A stretch of DNA of 62,881 nucleotides from Streptomyces cupreus (GTDB taxonomy: Bacteria; Actinomycetota; Actinomycetes; Streptomycetales; Streptomycetaceae): assembly GCF_014257025.1 (NCBI RefSeq), contig NZ_JACMSF010000051.1, positions 1-62,881 on the forward strand. Reading direction: 5' to 3'. The position numbers and the translations under genes are program-made. Below the pieces are notes generated by a model that saw only the letters and a list, made by a program, of their open reading frames with translations, did not search any database and was not told where the DNA came from. Numbering within the stretch: the stretch's first letter is position 1; each line of letters opens with the position of its first letter. Shown here one piece after another: positions 51,055 through 59,537 of the stretch.

Positions 51055-52560
51055 GTGCTGTGGAGGATGAGTAGGGCCCGGGCCGCCGCGCGGGCCCGTC
51101 ACGCCTCGGAACGCACCGCCGACTGGCTGGACGCCCGCCTGCCGTTCCATGAGGGCGGTGGGCTGCTGCGCAAGGCGTTCCCCGACCACTGGTCGTTCCT
51201 GCTGGGCGAGATCGCCCTGTACAGCTTTGTCGTCCTGGTGCTGACCGGTGTGTGGCTGACGCTGTTCTTCAGCCCGACGATGTCGGAGGTCGTCTACCAC
51301 GGCTCGTACCGGCCGCTGGACGGGATCCTGATGTCGGAGGCGTACGCGTCGACGCTCGACATCAGCTTCGATGTGCGCGGCGGGCTGCTGATCCGTCAGC
51401 TGCACCACTGGGCGGCCCTGGTGTTCCTGGCCGCGATCGGCGTGCACCTGCTGCGCGTGTTCTTCACGGGCGCGTTCCGCCGTCCCCGCGAGGTCAACTG
51501 GCTGATCGGCGTGACGCTGTTCGTGCTGGCGCTCACCGAGGGGTTCGCCGGCTACTCGCTCCCCGACGATCTGCTGTCGGGGACGGGGCTGAGGATCGCC
51601 CAGGGCATCATGATGTCGATCCCGGTCGTCGGCACGTACCTGAGCTTCTTCGCCTTCGGCGCCGAGTTCCCGGGCGAGGACCTGATCCCCCGGCTGTATG
51701 CGCTGCACATCCTGCTGCTTCCCGGACTGCTGCTCGCGCTGCTCTCCCTCCATCTCCTCCTGGTCTTCTATCTGAAGCACACGCAGTGGGCGGGGCGTGG
51801 CCGCAGCGAGCGCAACGTGGTGGGGCGGCCGATGTTCCCGCGGTTCACCGCGTCGTCGGGCGGCCTGTTCTTCATGGTCTTCGGCGTGCTGACGATCCTT
51901 TCGGGCGTGGCACAGATCAACCCGGTCTGGGCGTACGGCCCCTACCGCCCGGACGTCGTCTCGACGGGCTCGCAGCCCGACTGGTACGTCGGCTTCCTGG
52001 AAGGCGCACTGCGGCTCGTGCCGCCCTGGGAGACGACGGTCGCCGGGCACACGCTGATGTGGAACGTGCTGCTGCCCGCGATCGTCCTGCCCGGGGCCCT
52101 CTTCACCGTGCTCTACGCGTACCCCTTCGTCGAGCGTCGGTTCACCGGCGACCGGGCGGAACACCACGTGTGCGAACGCCCCCGCGACAACCCGGTGCGC
52201 ACCGGGCTCGGCGTCGCGGCGGTGTGTTTCTACGCCGTCCTGCTCGCGGCCGGCGGCAACGACATCGTCGCCCAGACGTTCAGGGTCTCGGTGAACACGC
52301 TGACCTGGGTGTTCCGCATCGCCCTGGTGCTGCTGCCGCCCCTCGCCCTCATGGTGACCCGGCGCGTGTGCCTCGCGCTCCAGGAGGCCGACCAGGAGCG
52401 GCTGGACAAGGGCGAGGAGACCGGCGAGGTGCGGCAGACCATCGCGGGCGGGTACGAGGAGAGCCATGAACCGCTCGACGAGGAGCGGCGGTACGTCCTG
52501 GGGGCCTCCGGCTACGACATGGGCGAACGGCGCTCGCGCGAGGACGAGTTGGAGCGCTGA
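51055..52560 (+). CDS. qcrB: cytochrome b subunit of the bc1 complex, extra paralogue
   Basis: A 501-residue integral membrane protein homologous to actinobacterial QcrB, the diheme cytochrome b of the menaquinol-cytochrome c reductase. The N-terminus has ARHASERTADWLDARLPFHE and HWSFLLGEIALYSFVVLVLT. Heme-ligand histidines are in RQLHHWAALVFLAAIGVHLL and LYALHILLLPGLLLALLSLH. Quinol-site segments PPWETTV and the C-terminal VSVNTLTWVFRIALV are present. Canonical Streptomyces qcrB follows qcrC and qcrA; neither is here, so this is an orphan isoform. The GTG start at 51055 is tentative because ribosome sites are poor. Its last 49 bases overlap, antisense, the end of the oxidase subunit IV gene. 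Confidence 0.88.
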   Translation: MLWRMSRARAAARARHASERTADWLDARLPFHEGGGLLRKAFPDHWSFLLGEIALYSFVVLVLTGVWLTLFFSPTMSEVVYHGSYRPLDGILMSEAYASTLDISFDVRGGLLIRQLHHWAALVFLAAIGVHLLRVFFTGAFRRPREVNWLIGVTLFVLALTEGFAGYSLPDDLLSGTGLRIAQGIMMSIPVVGTYLSFFAFGAEFPGEDLIPRLYALHILLLPGLLLALLSLHLLLVFYLKHTQWAGRGRSERNVVGRPMFPRFTASSGGLFFMVFGVLTILSGVAQINPVWAYGPYRPDVVSTGSQPDWYVGFLEGALRLVPPWETTVAGHTLMWNVLLPAIVLPGALFTVLYAYPFVERRFTGDRAEHHVCERPRDNPVRTGLGVAAVCFYAVLLAAGGNDIVAQTFRVSVNTLTWVFRIALVLLPPLALMVTRRVCLALQEADQERLDKGEETGEVRQTIAGGYEESHEPLDEERRYVLGASGYDMGERRSREDELER

Positions 52561-52946
52561 GCGTCGCGTGCGGCGTACTGGAAGACCAGACCGAACACCC
52601 CGCACGCGAGGACGCCCAGGCCGAGCAGGGCCAGCCACAGGCCGTAGACGATCCCGAGGGCGAGCAGCAACGACCCCAGGGCGGCCACGATCGGCCAGGG
52701 GCTGTGCGGGGGGAAGAAGTCCAGCGGGCCGGCGCTGTCGGCGATCTCGGCGTCCTGGCGGTCCTGTGCGCGCAGGCCCCGTCGGCGGTACTGCGTGTGC
52801 AGGAAGAACGCGACCAGCGCGGCCATCAGGAACGCGACGGTCAGCACGGCGGTGCCGGCGGGCTCCCGAGAGCGCCAGCCATAGCCGACGGCGGTGATCA
52901 GGAAGAAGGCCGCGACGCCGATGAACAGACGGGACTCGGTGCGCAT
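52512..52946 (-). CDS. cytochrome c oxidase subunit IV-like (CtaF-type)
   Basis: A 144-residue membrane protein with four helices: LFIGVAAFFLITAVGYGWRS, TVAFLMAALVAFFLHTQYRR, WPIVAALGSLLLALGIVYGL and ALLGLGVLACGVFGLVFQYA, in the order and size of the actinobacterial aa3 oxidase subunit IV (CtaF). GPLDFFPPHSPWPIVAALGS is the family hallmark. The ATG at 52946 overlaps the oxidase subunit I stop as TGATG, so the two are translationally coupled. Its 3' end runs 49 bp into the convergent cytochrome b gene. No subunit II or III gene adjoins it. Confidence 0.85.
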   Translation of the reverse strand: MRTESRLFIGVAAFFLITAVGYGWRSREPAGTAVLTVAFLMAALVAFFLHTQYRRRGLRAQDRQDAEIADSAGPLDFFPPHSPWPIVAALGSLLLALGIVYGLWLALLGLGVLACGVFGLVFQYAARDAQRSNSSSRERRSPMS

Positions 52947-54601
52947 CAGCCCTCCTTGACGATGTCGGGGTGGCGCAGGTCGAACGCCGGGGACTCGGAG
53001 CGGATCCGGGGCAGCGCCGTGAAGTTGTGGCGCGGGGGCGGACAGGAGGTGGCCCATTCCAGGGAGCGGCCGTAGCCCCAGGGGTCGTCGGTGCCCACGC
53101 GCCGTCCGTGGTGGGCGGTGCGCCAGACGTTGTAGAGGAACGGCAGCGTGGACAGGCCCAGCAGGAAGGCGCCGATGGAGCTGATCGTGTTGAGCAGGGT
53201 GAAGCCGTCGGCGACCAGGTAGTCGGCGTAGCGGCGGGGCATGCCCTGTTCGCCGAGCCAGTGCTGGACCAGGAAGGTGGTCTGGAAGCCCACGAAGAGG
53301 GTCCAGAAGTGGATCTTGCCGAGGCGTTCGTCGAGCATTCGGCCGGTGATCTTGGGCCACCAGAAGTAGAAGCCCGCGAACATGGCGAAGACGACCGTGC
53401 CGAACAGGACGTAGTGCAGATGGGCGACGATGAAGTAGGAGTCGGTGAGATGGAAGTCCAGCGGCGGTGAGGCGATGATGACGCCGCTCATGCCGCCGAG
53501 GAGGAACGTCACCAGGAAGCCGCACGACCACAGCATGGGCGTCTCGAAGGACAGGGAGCCTCTGATCATCGTGCCGATCCAGGCGAAGAACTTGATGCCC
53601 GTCGGAACGGCGATGAGGAACGACATCAGGGAGAAGAACGGCAGCAACACCGCGCCGGTCGCGAACATGTGGTGGGCCCACACCACGGCGGACAGCATGG
53701 TGATGGCGATGGTGGCGCCGATGAGGCCCAGGTAGCTGAAGATCGGCTTGCGGCTGAAGACCGGGATGATCTCGGTGATGATCCCGAAGAACGGCAGCGC
53801 GACGATGTAGACCTCCGGATGACCGAAGAACCAGAAGAGGTGCTGCCACAGCAGCGCGCCGCCGCTGGCCGCGTCGTAGATGTGCGCCCCGAACTTGCGG
53901 TCCGCCTCCAGAGCGAGCAGGGCGGCGGTGAGCACCGGGAAGGCGGGCAGGATCAGGATCGAGGTGAACAGCACGTTCCAGGTGAAGATCGGCATCCGGA
54001 ACATGGTCATGCCGGGGGCGCGCAGACACAGGATGGTGGTGATGAAGTTGACCGCGCCGAGCGTGGTCGACACCCCGGTCACCACCAGGCCCATGGTCCA
54101 CAGATCGCCGCCCGAACCGGGGCTGCGCACGGCACTGTTCAGCGGGGCGTAGGCGAACCAGCCGAAGCTCGCCGCTCCCCCGGGCACCAGGAAGCCGGAC
54201 ACCACCATCAGGCCGCCGAACAGGTACAGCCAGTACGACAGGGCGTTCAGGCGGGGGAAGGCGACGTCCGGCGAGCCGATCTGCAGCGGCATGACGGCGT
54301 TGGCGAACCCGGCGAACAGCGGGGTCGCGAACAGCAGCATCATGACGGTGCCGTGCACGGTGAACAGCTGGTTGTACCCGTCGTTGCTGACCAACTGGAG
54401 CCCGGGGCGGGCGAGTTCGGCCCGCATCAGCAGTGCGAGAAGGCCGCCGAACAGGAAGAAGGCGAAGGCCGTCGTCATGTAGAGGTTGCCGATCACCTTG
54501 TGATCGGTCGTGGTCGCCCAGCGCAGCAACGCCCGCCCGAGCGTCATGCGTGGTCTCGGTCGCGCCGCACGCGGCTGCTCGGTCCTGCTCTCCACCGCCA
54601 T
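52946..54601 (-). CDS. ctaD: cytochrome c oxidase subunit I, extra paralogue
   Basis: A 551-residue heme-copper oxidase subunit I with 12 membrane helices. Diagnostic residues are present: FTVHGTVMMLLFATPLFAGF (heme a His), FWFFGHPEVYIVALPFFGII (His-Tyr crosslink and Glu), VVWAHHMFATG (Cu-B His pair), AVPTGIKFFAWIGTMI (K-channel Lys), and VAHLHYVLFGTVVFAMFAGF with the two heme His. It reduces O2 to water and pumps protons, but only with subunits II and III, which are absent here. The ATG at 54601 is followed by VESRTEQPRAARPRPRMTLG. It lies 65 bp after ppdK on the same strand. It is probably an alternative isoform that swaps into the housekeeping oxidase. Confidence 0.92.
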   Translation of the reverse strand: MAVESRTEQPRAARPRPRMTLGRALLRWATTTDHKVIGNLYMTTAFAFFLFGGLLALLMRAELARPGLQLVSNDGYNQLFTVHGTVMMLLFATPLFAGFANAVMPLQIGSPDVAFPRLNALSYWLYLFGGLMVVSGFLVPGGAASFGWFAYAPLNSAVRSPGSGGDLWTMGLVVTGVSTTLGAVNFITTILCLRAPGMTMFRMPIFTWNVLFTSILILPAFPVLTAALLALEADRKFGAHIYDAASGGALLWQHLFWFFGHPEVYIVALPFFGIITEIIPVFSRKPIFSYLGLIGATIAITMLSAVVWAHHMFATGAVLLPFFSLMSFLIAVPTGIKFFAWIGTMIRGSLSFETPMLWSCGFLVTFLLGGMSGVIIASPPLDFHLTDSYFIVAHLHYVLFGTVVFAMFAGFYFWWPKITGRMLDERLGKIHFWTLFVGFQTTFLVQHWLGEQGMPRRYADYLVADGFTLLNTISSIGAFLLGLSTLPFLYNVWRTAHHGRRVGTDDPWGYGRSLEWATSCPPPRHNFTALPRIRSESPAFDLRHPDIVKEG

Positions 54602-54666
54602 GGGCCGCTGGGTACCCGGGCGGCGAAGGCCTCAGTCCTCCGCCCCCGGGCATTCACCCGTGCGCC

Positions 54667-57354
54667 TCAGCGGCTGTCACTGTCCCCGGTCGTGTCGGCG
54701 AGAGCCGCCCGCCCCGCCTCAAGGCGGGCCGCCGGGATCCGGAACGGCGAGCAGGAGACATAATCCAGGCCCGCGCGGTGGAAGAAGTGGATCGACTCGG
54801 GGTCGCCGCCGTGCTCGCCGCAGACCCCGGTCTCCAGGCGTGGGTTGACGGCGCGTCCGGCCTCGGTGGCGATCTCGACCAGCCGTCCGACGCCCTCCTG
54901 GTCGATCGTCTCGAACGGCGACACCTCGAAGACGCCCTTCTCCAGGTACAGCGGGAAGAAGGAGGCCTCGGCGTCGTCGCGGGACAGGCCCCAGGTGGTC
55001 TGGGTGAGGTCGTTGGTGCCGAAGGAGAAGAAGTCGGCGGCCTCGGCGATGCGTCCGGCGGTGAGCGCGGCACGCGGCAGCTCGATCATCGTGCCGATCG
55101 GGCAGTCGAAGGTGGTGCCGGTCTCGGCGGCGACGTCGGCGAGGACCTGTTCCGCCTCGGCGCGGGCCAGCCGCAGTTCCTCGACCGTCCCGACGAGCGG
55201 GATCATGATCTCGGCGCGTGGGTCTCCGCCGGCCCGCAGCCGCTCGGTCACGGCCTCGGCGACGGCACGCACCTGCATCGCCGTCAGGCCGGGTACCGCC
55301 AGGCCCAGGCGGACACCACGCAGTCCCAGCATGGGGTTCTGCTCGTCCATCCGCTCGACGGCCTTGAGCAGTTCACGGTCGTGCGGCTCCGGGTGTTCGG
55401 CGGAGGCTAGACGGACCGCCAGGTCGGTGCGGTCGGGCAGGAACTCGTGCAGCGGTGGGTCGAGCAGCCGGATCGTCACCGGCAGTCCGTCCATCGCTTC
55501 GAGGATCCCGGCGAAGTCCTCCCGCTGCAGCGGCAGCAGTGCGGCCAGCGCCTCCTCGCGCGCCGAGTCGTCGCGGGCCAGGATCATCGCCTCGACCAGC
55601 GCCCTGCGCTCCCCGAGGAACATGTGCTCGGTACGGCACAGGCCGATGCCCTGGGCGCCCAGCGCACGCGCGCGTGCCGCGTCCTCGGGGGTGTCGGCGT
55701 TGGCGCGCACCTCAAGGCGGCGCACGGAGTCGGCGTGGGCGAGAGAGCCCAGGACGGCTTCCGTGAGCGGACCGGTGGACGTGCCGCTCTCCAGGGCGCG
55801 GCCCACGTCGGAGTCGGTGAGCGGGAGTTCGCCGAGGTGGACGGTGCCGGCAGTGCCGTCGACGGAGAGGGTGTCGCCCTCCTCGACGACGGTTCCGTCC
55901 GGCGTGGTGAACCGGCGGGCGGCCGGATCGACCGAGAGGGCCTCGGCGCCGCACACGCAGACCTTGCCCATCCCGCGCGCGACCACGGCCGCGTGGCTGG
56001 TCTTGCCGCCCCGGCTGGTCAGCACGGCCTCGGCGGCGATCATGCCGGGCAGGTCGTCGGGGGTGGTCTCCCGGCGGACCAGGACGGTGTGTTCACCGGC
56101 CGCGGCCCGCCGTACGGCCTCGGCGGAGTCGAAGACGGCGACGCCGACGGCCGCGCCGGGCGAGGCGGGCACGCCGTGCGCGAGGGGCACATCCTCTTCG
56201 GTGGTGTCGAAGCGGGGGAACATCAGCCGGGTCAGTTCGGCGCCGTCCACCCTGATCAGGGCCTCGTCGGCACTGATCGCGCCCTCCTCGCCGAGGTCAT
56301 GGGCGATCCGGAAGGCGGCCTCGGCCGTACGCTTGCCGACCCGGGTCTGGAGGATCCACAACCGGCCGCGTTCGACGGTGAACTCCACATCGCACAGGTC
56401 GCGGTAGTGGTCCTCCAGGGTGCGCAGATGGTCGCCGAGCTCGACGTACACGCTCGGGTTGAGGGACTTCAGCTCGGTCAGCGGCAGCGCGTCGCGGACG
56501 CCGGCGACGACGTCCTCGCCCTGTGCGTCGGGCAGGTAGTCGCCGTACACGCCGCGTTCGCCGGTCGCGGGGTCGCGGGTGAAGGCGACGCCGGTGCCGG
56601 AGTCGGGGCCGAGGTTGCCGAAGACCATGGCCTGGACGTTGACGGCGGTGCCGAGGTCCTCGGGGATGTGCTCGCGGCGGCGGTAGACCCGGGCGCGTTC
56701 GCCGTTCCAGGAGTCGAAGACGGCGCGGATGGCGCGGGCGAGCTGGTCGGCGGGGTCCTGCGGGAAGTCCTCGCCGGTCTCCTTGCGGATGATGGCCTTG
56801 AAGTCGTCGGTGAGCTTGATCAGTTCATTCGCGTCGAGTTCGTGGTCGGTGGCGACCTCGCGCTGTGCCATGTGGTCGGCGATGGCCCGCTCGAACAGCT
56901 CGCCGTCCACGCCCATCACGGTCCGGCCGAACATCTGGATGAGCCTGCGGTAGGAGTCCCAGGCGAACCGCTCCTGCCCCGAGGCCTTGGCGAGCCCGGT
57001 GACGGACTCGTCGGTGAGGCCGATGTCGAGGATGGTCTCCATCATGCCGGGCATGGAGAAGCGGGCGCCGGAGCGCACGGACACCAGCAGCGGGTCATCG
57101 GGGGCGCCGAGCTCGCGGCCCATGGCCTGCTCCAGGCCGGTGAGGGCGCGGGCGGCCTCGACGCCGACTTCGTCGGGCTCCTCACCGGTGGCCAGGTAGA
57201 CCTTGCATGCCTCGGTGGTCACGGTGAAGCCGGGCGGCACCGGCAGACCGATCCTGGTCATCTCGGCGAGCCCGGCTCCCTTGCCTCCCAGCAGATCGGC
57301 CATGTCCCGGCTGCCCTCGGCGAATTCGTACACGTACTTGATCGGCGCGGTCAT
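54667..57354 (-). CDS. ppdK: pyruvate, phosphate dikinase
   Basis: An 895-residue full-length PPDK, which reversibly converts pyruvate, ATP and Pi to PEP, AMP and PPi. The N-terminal nucleotide domain starts YVYEFAEGSRDMADLLGGKG and has LLVSVRSGARFSMPGMMETI. The phosphohistidine domain contains LTSRGGKTSHAAVVARGMGK with the catalytic His. The C-terminal PEP/pyruvate barrel has GIGLCRTEHMFLGERRALVE, LPVTIRLLDPPLHEFL, and ends TGVCGEHGGDPESIHFFHRA followed by GLDYVSCSPFRIP (Cys active site). In dormancy clusters PPDK is taken to make ATP from PEP via PPi. The ATG at 57354 is 14 bp after the universal stress gene stop, so the two are an operon. Confidence 0.95.
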   Translation of the reverse strand: MTAPIKYVYEFAEGSRDMADLLGGKGAGLAEMTRIGLPVPPGFTVTTEACKVYLATGEEPDEVGVEAARALTGLEQAMGRELGAPDDPLLVSVRSGARFSMPGMMETILDIGLTDESVTGLAKASGQERFAWDSYRRLIQMFGRTVMGVDGELFERAIADHMAQREVATDHELDANELIKLTDDFKAIIRKETGEDFPQDPADQLARAIRAVFDSWNGERARVYRRREHIPEDLGTAVNVQAMVFGNLGPDSGTGVAFTRDPATGERGVYGDYLPDAQGEDVVAGVRDALPLTELKSLNPSVYVELGDHLRTLEDHYRDLCDVEFTVERGRLWILQTRVGKRTAEAAFRIAHDLGEEGAISADEALIRVDGAELTRLMFPRFDTTEEDVPLAHGVPASPGAAVGVAVFDSAEAVRRAAAGEHTVLVRRETTPDDLPGMIAAEAVLTSRGGKTSHAAVVARGMGKVCVCGAEALSVDPAARRFTTPDGTVVEEGDTLSVDGTAGTVHLGELPLTDSDVGRALESGTSTGPLTEAVLGSLAHADSVRRLEVRANADTPEDAARARALGAQGIGLCRTEHMFLGERRALVEAMILARDDSAREEALAALLPLQREDFAGILEAMDGLPVTIRLLDPPLHEFLPDRTDLAVRLASAEHPEPHDRELLKAVERMDEQNPMLGLRGVRLGLAVPGLTAMQVRAVAEAVTERLRAGGDPRAEIMIPLVGTVEELRLARAEAEQVLADVAAETGTTFDCPIGTMIELPRAALTAGRIAEAADFFSFGTNDLTQTTWGLSRDDAEASFFPLYLEKGVFEVSPFETIDQEGVGRLVEIATEAGRAVNPRLETGVCGEHGGDPESIHFFHRAGLDYVSCSPFRIPAARLEAGRAALADTTGDSDSR

Positions 57355-57368
57355 CGTCGGTCGGCCTC

Positions 57369-58307
57369 TCACTCATGGGGTACGACGGCCACGGGGCAGC
57401 CGACGTGATGGATGGCGGCGTGGGTGACGGGACCGGTGCGCTGGCCCGTCGGACGTTCGGTGGCGCGGCGGCCCACCACGAGCAGGCTCGCCCCGGACGT
57501 GGCCCGCACCAGCACGGACAGGGCCCGGCCCGCGGTGACCGTCTCGACGACCTCGACGTCCGGGTACTTGTCGCGCCACACCTGGAGCACTGCGGTCATG
57601 AAGCTCAGCCACTCCTCGGCCTGCCGGGGGCCGTCGGCCAGGCCGATCTCACCGGGGCCGAGTCCGCCGAGCGGGGACGGGGGCTGCCAGGCGTGCACGA
57701 CCTTCAGGCGGGCGCCGCGCAGCCGGGCGGCCTCGAAGGCGAAGGCGATCACGTCGTCGCAGGGGGCACCGAGATCGATGCCCAGCACGACATCCCGGTA
57801 GCCGGTGCGGACGGAGGCGCTGCCGTCGGGTGCCGGGAGGTGCTCGTCGGCGGCCTCTTCGCCCGCCCGGACCAGGACGACGGGCCGGGTCGCGCGGGCC
57901 ACCACACCGAGGGCGACCGAGCCGACCAGGAACCCGGTGAAGCCGCTGAGGCCGCGGGAGCCGAGGACGAGCACGTCGGCCCGGTCGGCCGCGGCCAGCA
58001 GGGCGGCGGTCGCGGGGCCCTCGACCTGCTCGTCGTCGAGGCGGACGCCCGGGGTGGAGCGAATGATCCGTTCCTCGGCCTCGCGCAGGGCACGCCGCGC
58101 CAGATGGCGCTGGGCAGCGGTGGCCGGATGGCCGCCCTCCTGGCGGGGATGCCAGGGCCAGGCGTGAATCAGGCGGAGTGGCCGGTCCCGGCGTACCGCC
58201 TCCCGGGCGGCCCTCCCCCACTGCCCGAAAGGCGTGGGAGGTACCCCCACGGCGGCGGCGAGGCTTTCGGCGGAACAGTCGACTCCGGCGACGACGGGCA
58301 ACAGCAT
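57369..58307 (-). CDS. universal stress protein, two USP domains, with a repeat-derived insert
   Basis: A 312-residue double-USP protein, MLLPVVAGVDCSAESLAAA onward. Domain 1 keeps the ATP signature VLGSRGLSGFTGFLVGSVAL (G-2x-G-9x-GS). Domain 2 (VVLGIDLGAPCDDVIAFAFE to VGRRATERPTGQRTGPVTHA) has an altered glycine loop. Between residues 19 and 33, where other USPs have only two residues (usually DW), the peptide VGVPPTPFGQWGR appears; it is encoded by a palindromic repeat (58212-58250). The fold may tolerate the insert because it falls in helix 1 or the following loop. The ATG at 58307 follows AGGAGG by eight bases. It leads the operon USP, ppdK, ctaD, subunit IV. Confidence 0.88.
   Translation of the reverse strand: MLLPVVAGVDCSAESLAAAVGVPPTPFGQWGRAAREAVRRDRPLRLIHAWPWHPRQEGGHPATAAQRHLARRALREAEERIIRSTPGVRLDDEQVEGPATAALLAAADRADVLVLGSRGLSGFTGFLVGSVALGVVARATRPVVLVRAGEEAADEHLPAPDGSASVRTGYRDVVLGIDLGAPCDDVIAFAFEAARLRGARLKVVHAWQPPSPLGGLGPGEIGLADGPRQAEEWLSFMTAVLQVWRDKYPDVEVVETVTAGRALSVLVRATSGASLLVVGRRATERPTGQRTGPVTHAAIHHVGCPVAVVPHE
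58212..58250. repeat. REP-like palindromic repeat inside the USP gene
   Basis: CCTCCCCCAC-TGCCCGAAAGGC-GTGGGAGG followed by GTACCCCCAC forms a stem (CCTCCC/GGGAGG with CAC/GTG) and a second GCC-cgaaa-GGC stem within. Repeats of this design are dispersed in Streptomyces genomes, usually between genes. Here the copy lies within a reading frame and is translated. I see no second copy in this window. Confidence 0.6.
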
Positions 58308-58395
58308 GGCGCGCACCTCCTGCGGTCGGTCTGCTCCTCATCGCCAGCCTCCCGCCACGGCCCGCGCACCGGCATGGGCCGCAGGGTTCCGGGCG

Positions 58396-58411
58396 GGGAC
58401 CGTTCGGCCCC
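58396..58411. promoter_or_regulatory. GGGnCCG-N2-CGGnCCC palindrome between the two USP genes
   Basis: GGGACCGTTCGGCCCC lies in the 179-bp divergent promoter region between the two universal stress genes, 91 bp from the plus-strand start and 89 bp from the minus-strand start. It matches the box pattern seen at 17330-17387 and 59322-59355 and resembles DevR/OsdR boxes (GGGAC core). A single site near the centre could serve both promoters. Confidence 0.55.
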
Positions 58412-58486
58412 TGCCGCGGGGCGGGCCGCGCGCCGAGGCTGGAGTCACTCGGGCGTCCGGGTTCCCCGGCCGAAGGGCGGCAGACC

Positions 58487-59299
58487 ATGGAACGAGTGAT
58501 CATCGCCGGTGTCGACAGGTCGGCACGCAGTCGTGCGGCGGCCGACTGGGCCGCGCGTGAGGCACTGCTGCGCGGTCTGCCCCTGCGCGTGGTGCACGCG
58601 GCCACGCAGCCGACCGAGCGGTGGCCGTACCGGCCCGAGGCCGTGGCGGACCGTGTCGTGGCCGAACTCGTCGACCGGCACCCCGGACTGCTCGCCCGGA
58701 GCGTGCGGCTGACCGGGACGCCGGTGGCCGCCCTGCGGGCGGCCGGCGCGCAGGCGGAACTGCTCGTCCTCGGACTGCGCGGCGAGGGCACGCACGCCAA
58801 GGTCGCCGTCGGCTCGACCGCGGCGGCCCTGGCCACAGGTTCCGGCGGGCCGGTGGTCCTGGTGCCCGGCACGCTCGCCGCCTCTGGCCCTCCGCAACGC
58901 CCCGACGGAGTGGCCGTCGGTGTCGACGCCCGGGATCCCACGGGCGGCGCGCTCGACTTCGCCTTCTCCGCGGCGCGGCGGAACGGCACCCGACTGCACG
59001 CGGTGCACACCTGGCGGCTCCCCGAGAACCGCGTCCGCCTGCCTTGGCCGGTGCCGGAGGAGACCCGCGCGACCTGGGAGGACCACGAGGTCCAGCTGCT
59101 GTCGGACGCGCTGCGGCCCTGGCGCGAGAAGTACCCCGGCGTGGAGGTCCTGGAGGACGTCGTCCTGCTCCCCGTCGCCGACGCGCTCGCCCACGCGTCC
59201 GGGAACGCGGGGCTCGTGGTCGTCGGCCGCCGCTCGGGCGACACCGCGCTCGCGCTGCTGCGGCATGCCCGGTGCCCGGTCGCGGTTGTGCCGTCGTAG
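58487..59299 (+). CDS. universal stress protein, two USP domains (second degenerate)
   Basis: A 270-residue double-USP protein. Domain 1: ERVIIAGVDRSARSRAAADW with ATP-loop-like VLGLRGEGTHAKVAVGSTAA. Domain 2: GVAVGVDARDPTGGALDFAF, then VEVLEDVVLLPVADALAHAS and a shortened end VVVGRRSGDTALALLRHARC that lacks the glycine loop, so only the first domain is likely to bind nucleotide. The ATG at 58487 follows GAAGGG. It is divergent from the longer USP across a promoter region with a DevR/OsdR-like palindrome, and is followed by further boxes at 59322. Co-induction with ppdK under hypoxia is inferred. Confidence 0.87.
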   Translation: MERVIIAGVDRSARSRAAADWAAREALLRGLPLRVVHAATQPTERWPYRPEAVADRVVAELVDRHPGLLARSVRLTGTPVAALRAAGAQAELLVLGLRGEGTHAKVAVGSTAAALATGSGGPVVLVPGTLAASGPPQRPDGVAVGVDARDPTGGALDFAFSAARRNGTRLHAVHTWRLPENRVRLPWPVPEETRATWEDHEVQLLSDALRPWREKYPGVEVLEDVVLLPVADALAHASGNAGLVVVGRRSGDTALALLRHARCPVAVVPS

Positions 59300-59321
59300 A
59301 GGGCGCACCGGCCCCCGGGGG

Positions 59322-59355
59322 CGGGTCGTTCGGCCCTGTGGGGCCGGGCGGCCCT
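59322..59355. promoter_or_regulatory. two GGG-type palindromes before the hydrogenase-maturation remnant
   Basis: CGGGTCGTTCGGCCCT (59322-59337) and GGGGCCGGGCGGCCCT (59340-59355) lie 18 bp apart start to start. The second is identical to the middle box at 17351. They end 17 bp before the remnant's ATG. They resemble DevR/OsdR boxes, in keeping with an oxygen-limitation promoter whose gene has since been cut. Confidence 0.5.
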
Positions 59356-59372
59356 GGCCCAGGGTGGACTGC

Positions 59373-59537
59373 ATGAGCGGGAGTGCGCGGATCGCCGTGA
59401 TCGGCGTCGGGAACGACTACCGGCGCGACGACGGCGTGGGCTGGGCGGTGACCGCCCGGCTGCGACAGCGGCCGCTGCCCCCGGACACCGTGCTGGCCAC
59501 CTGCGACGGCGACCCCGGTCGGCTGATCGGCCTGTGA
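59373..59537 (+). pseudogene. hydrogenase maturation protease, truncated N-terminal part
   Basis: An ATG at 59373 opens ARIAVIGVGNDYRRDDGVGW (GVGN-x4-DDGVG is the signature of NiFe-hydrogenase maturation endopeptidases), continuing ATCDGDPGRLIGL and stopping at 59537 after 54 residues. Family members are about 150-160 residues, so two thirds is gone; the catalytic His and last Asp are lost. The truncation point meets a TnpB relic. No hydrogenase gene is in this window. It was probably the nickel-site protease of a hydrogenase elsewhere, or a stress-regulon orphan. Confidence 0.75.
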
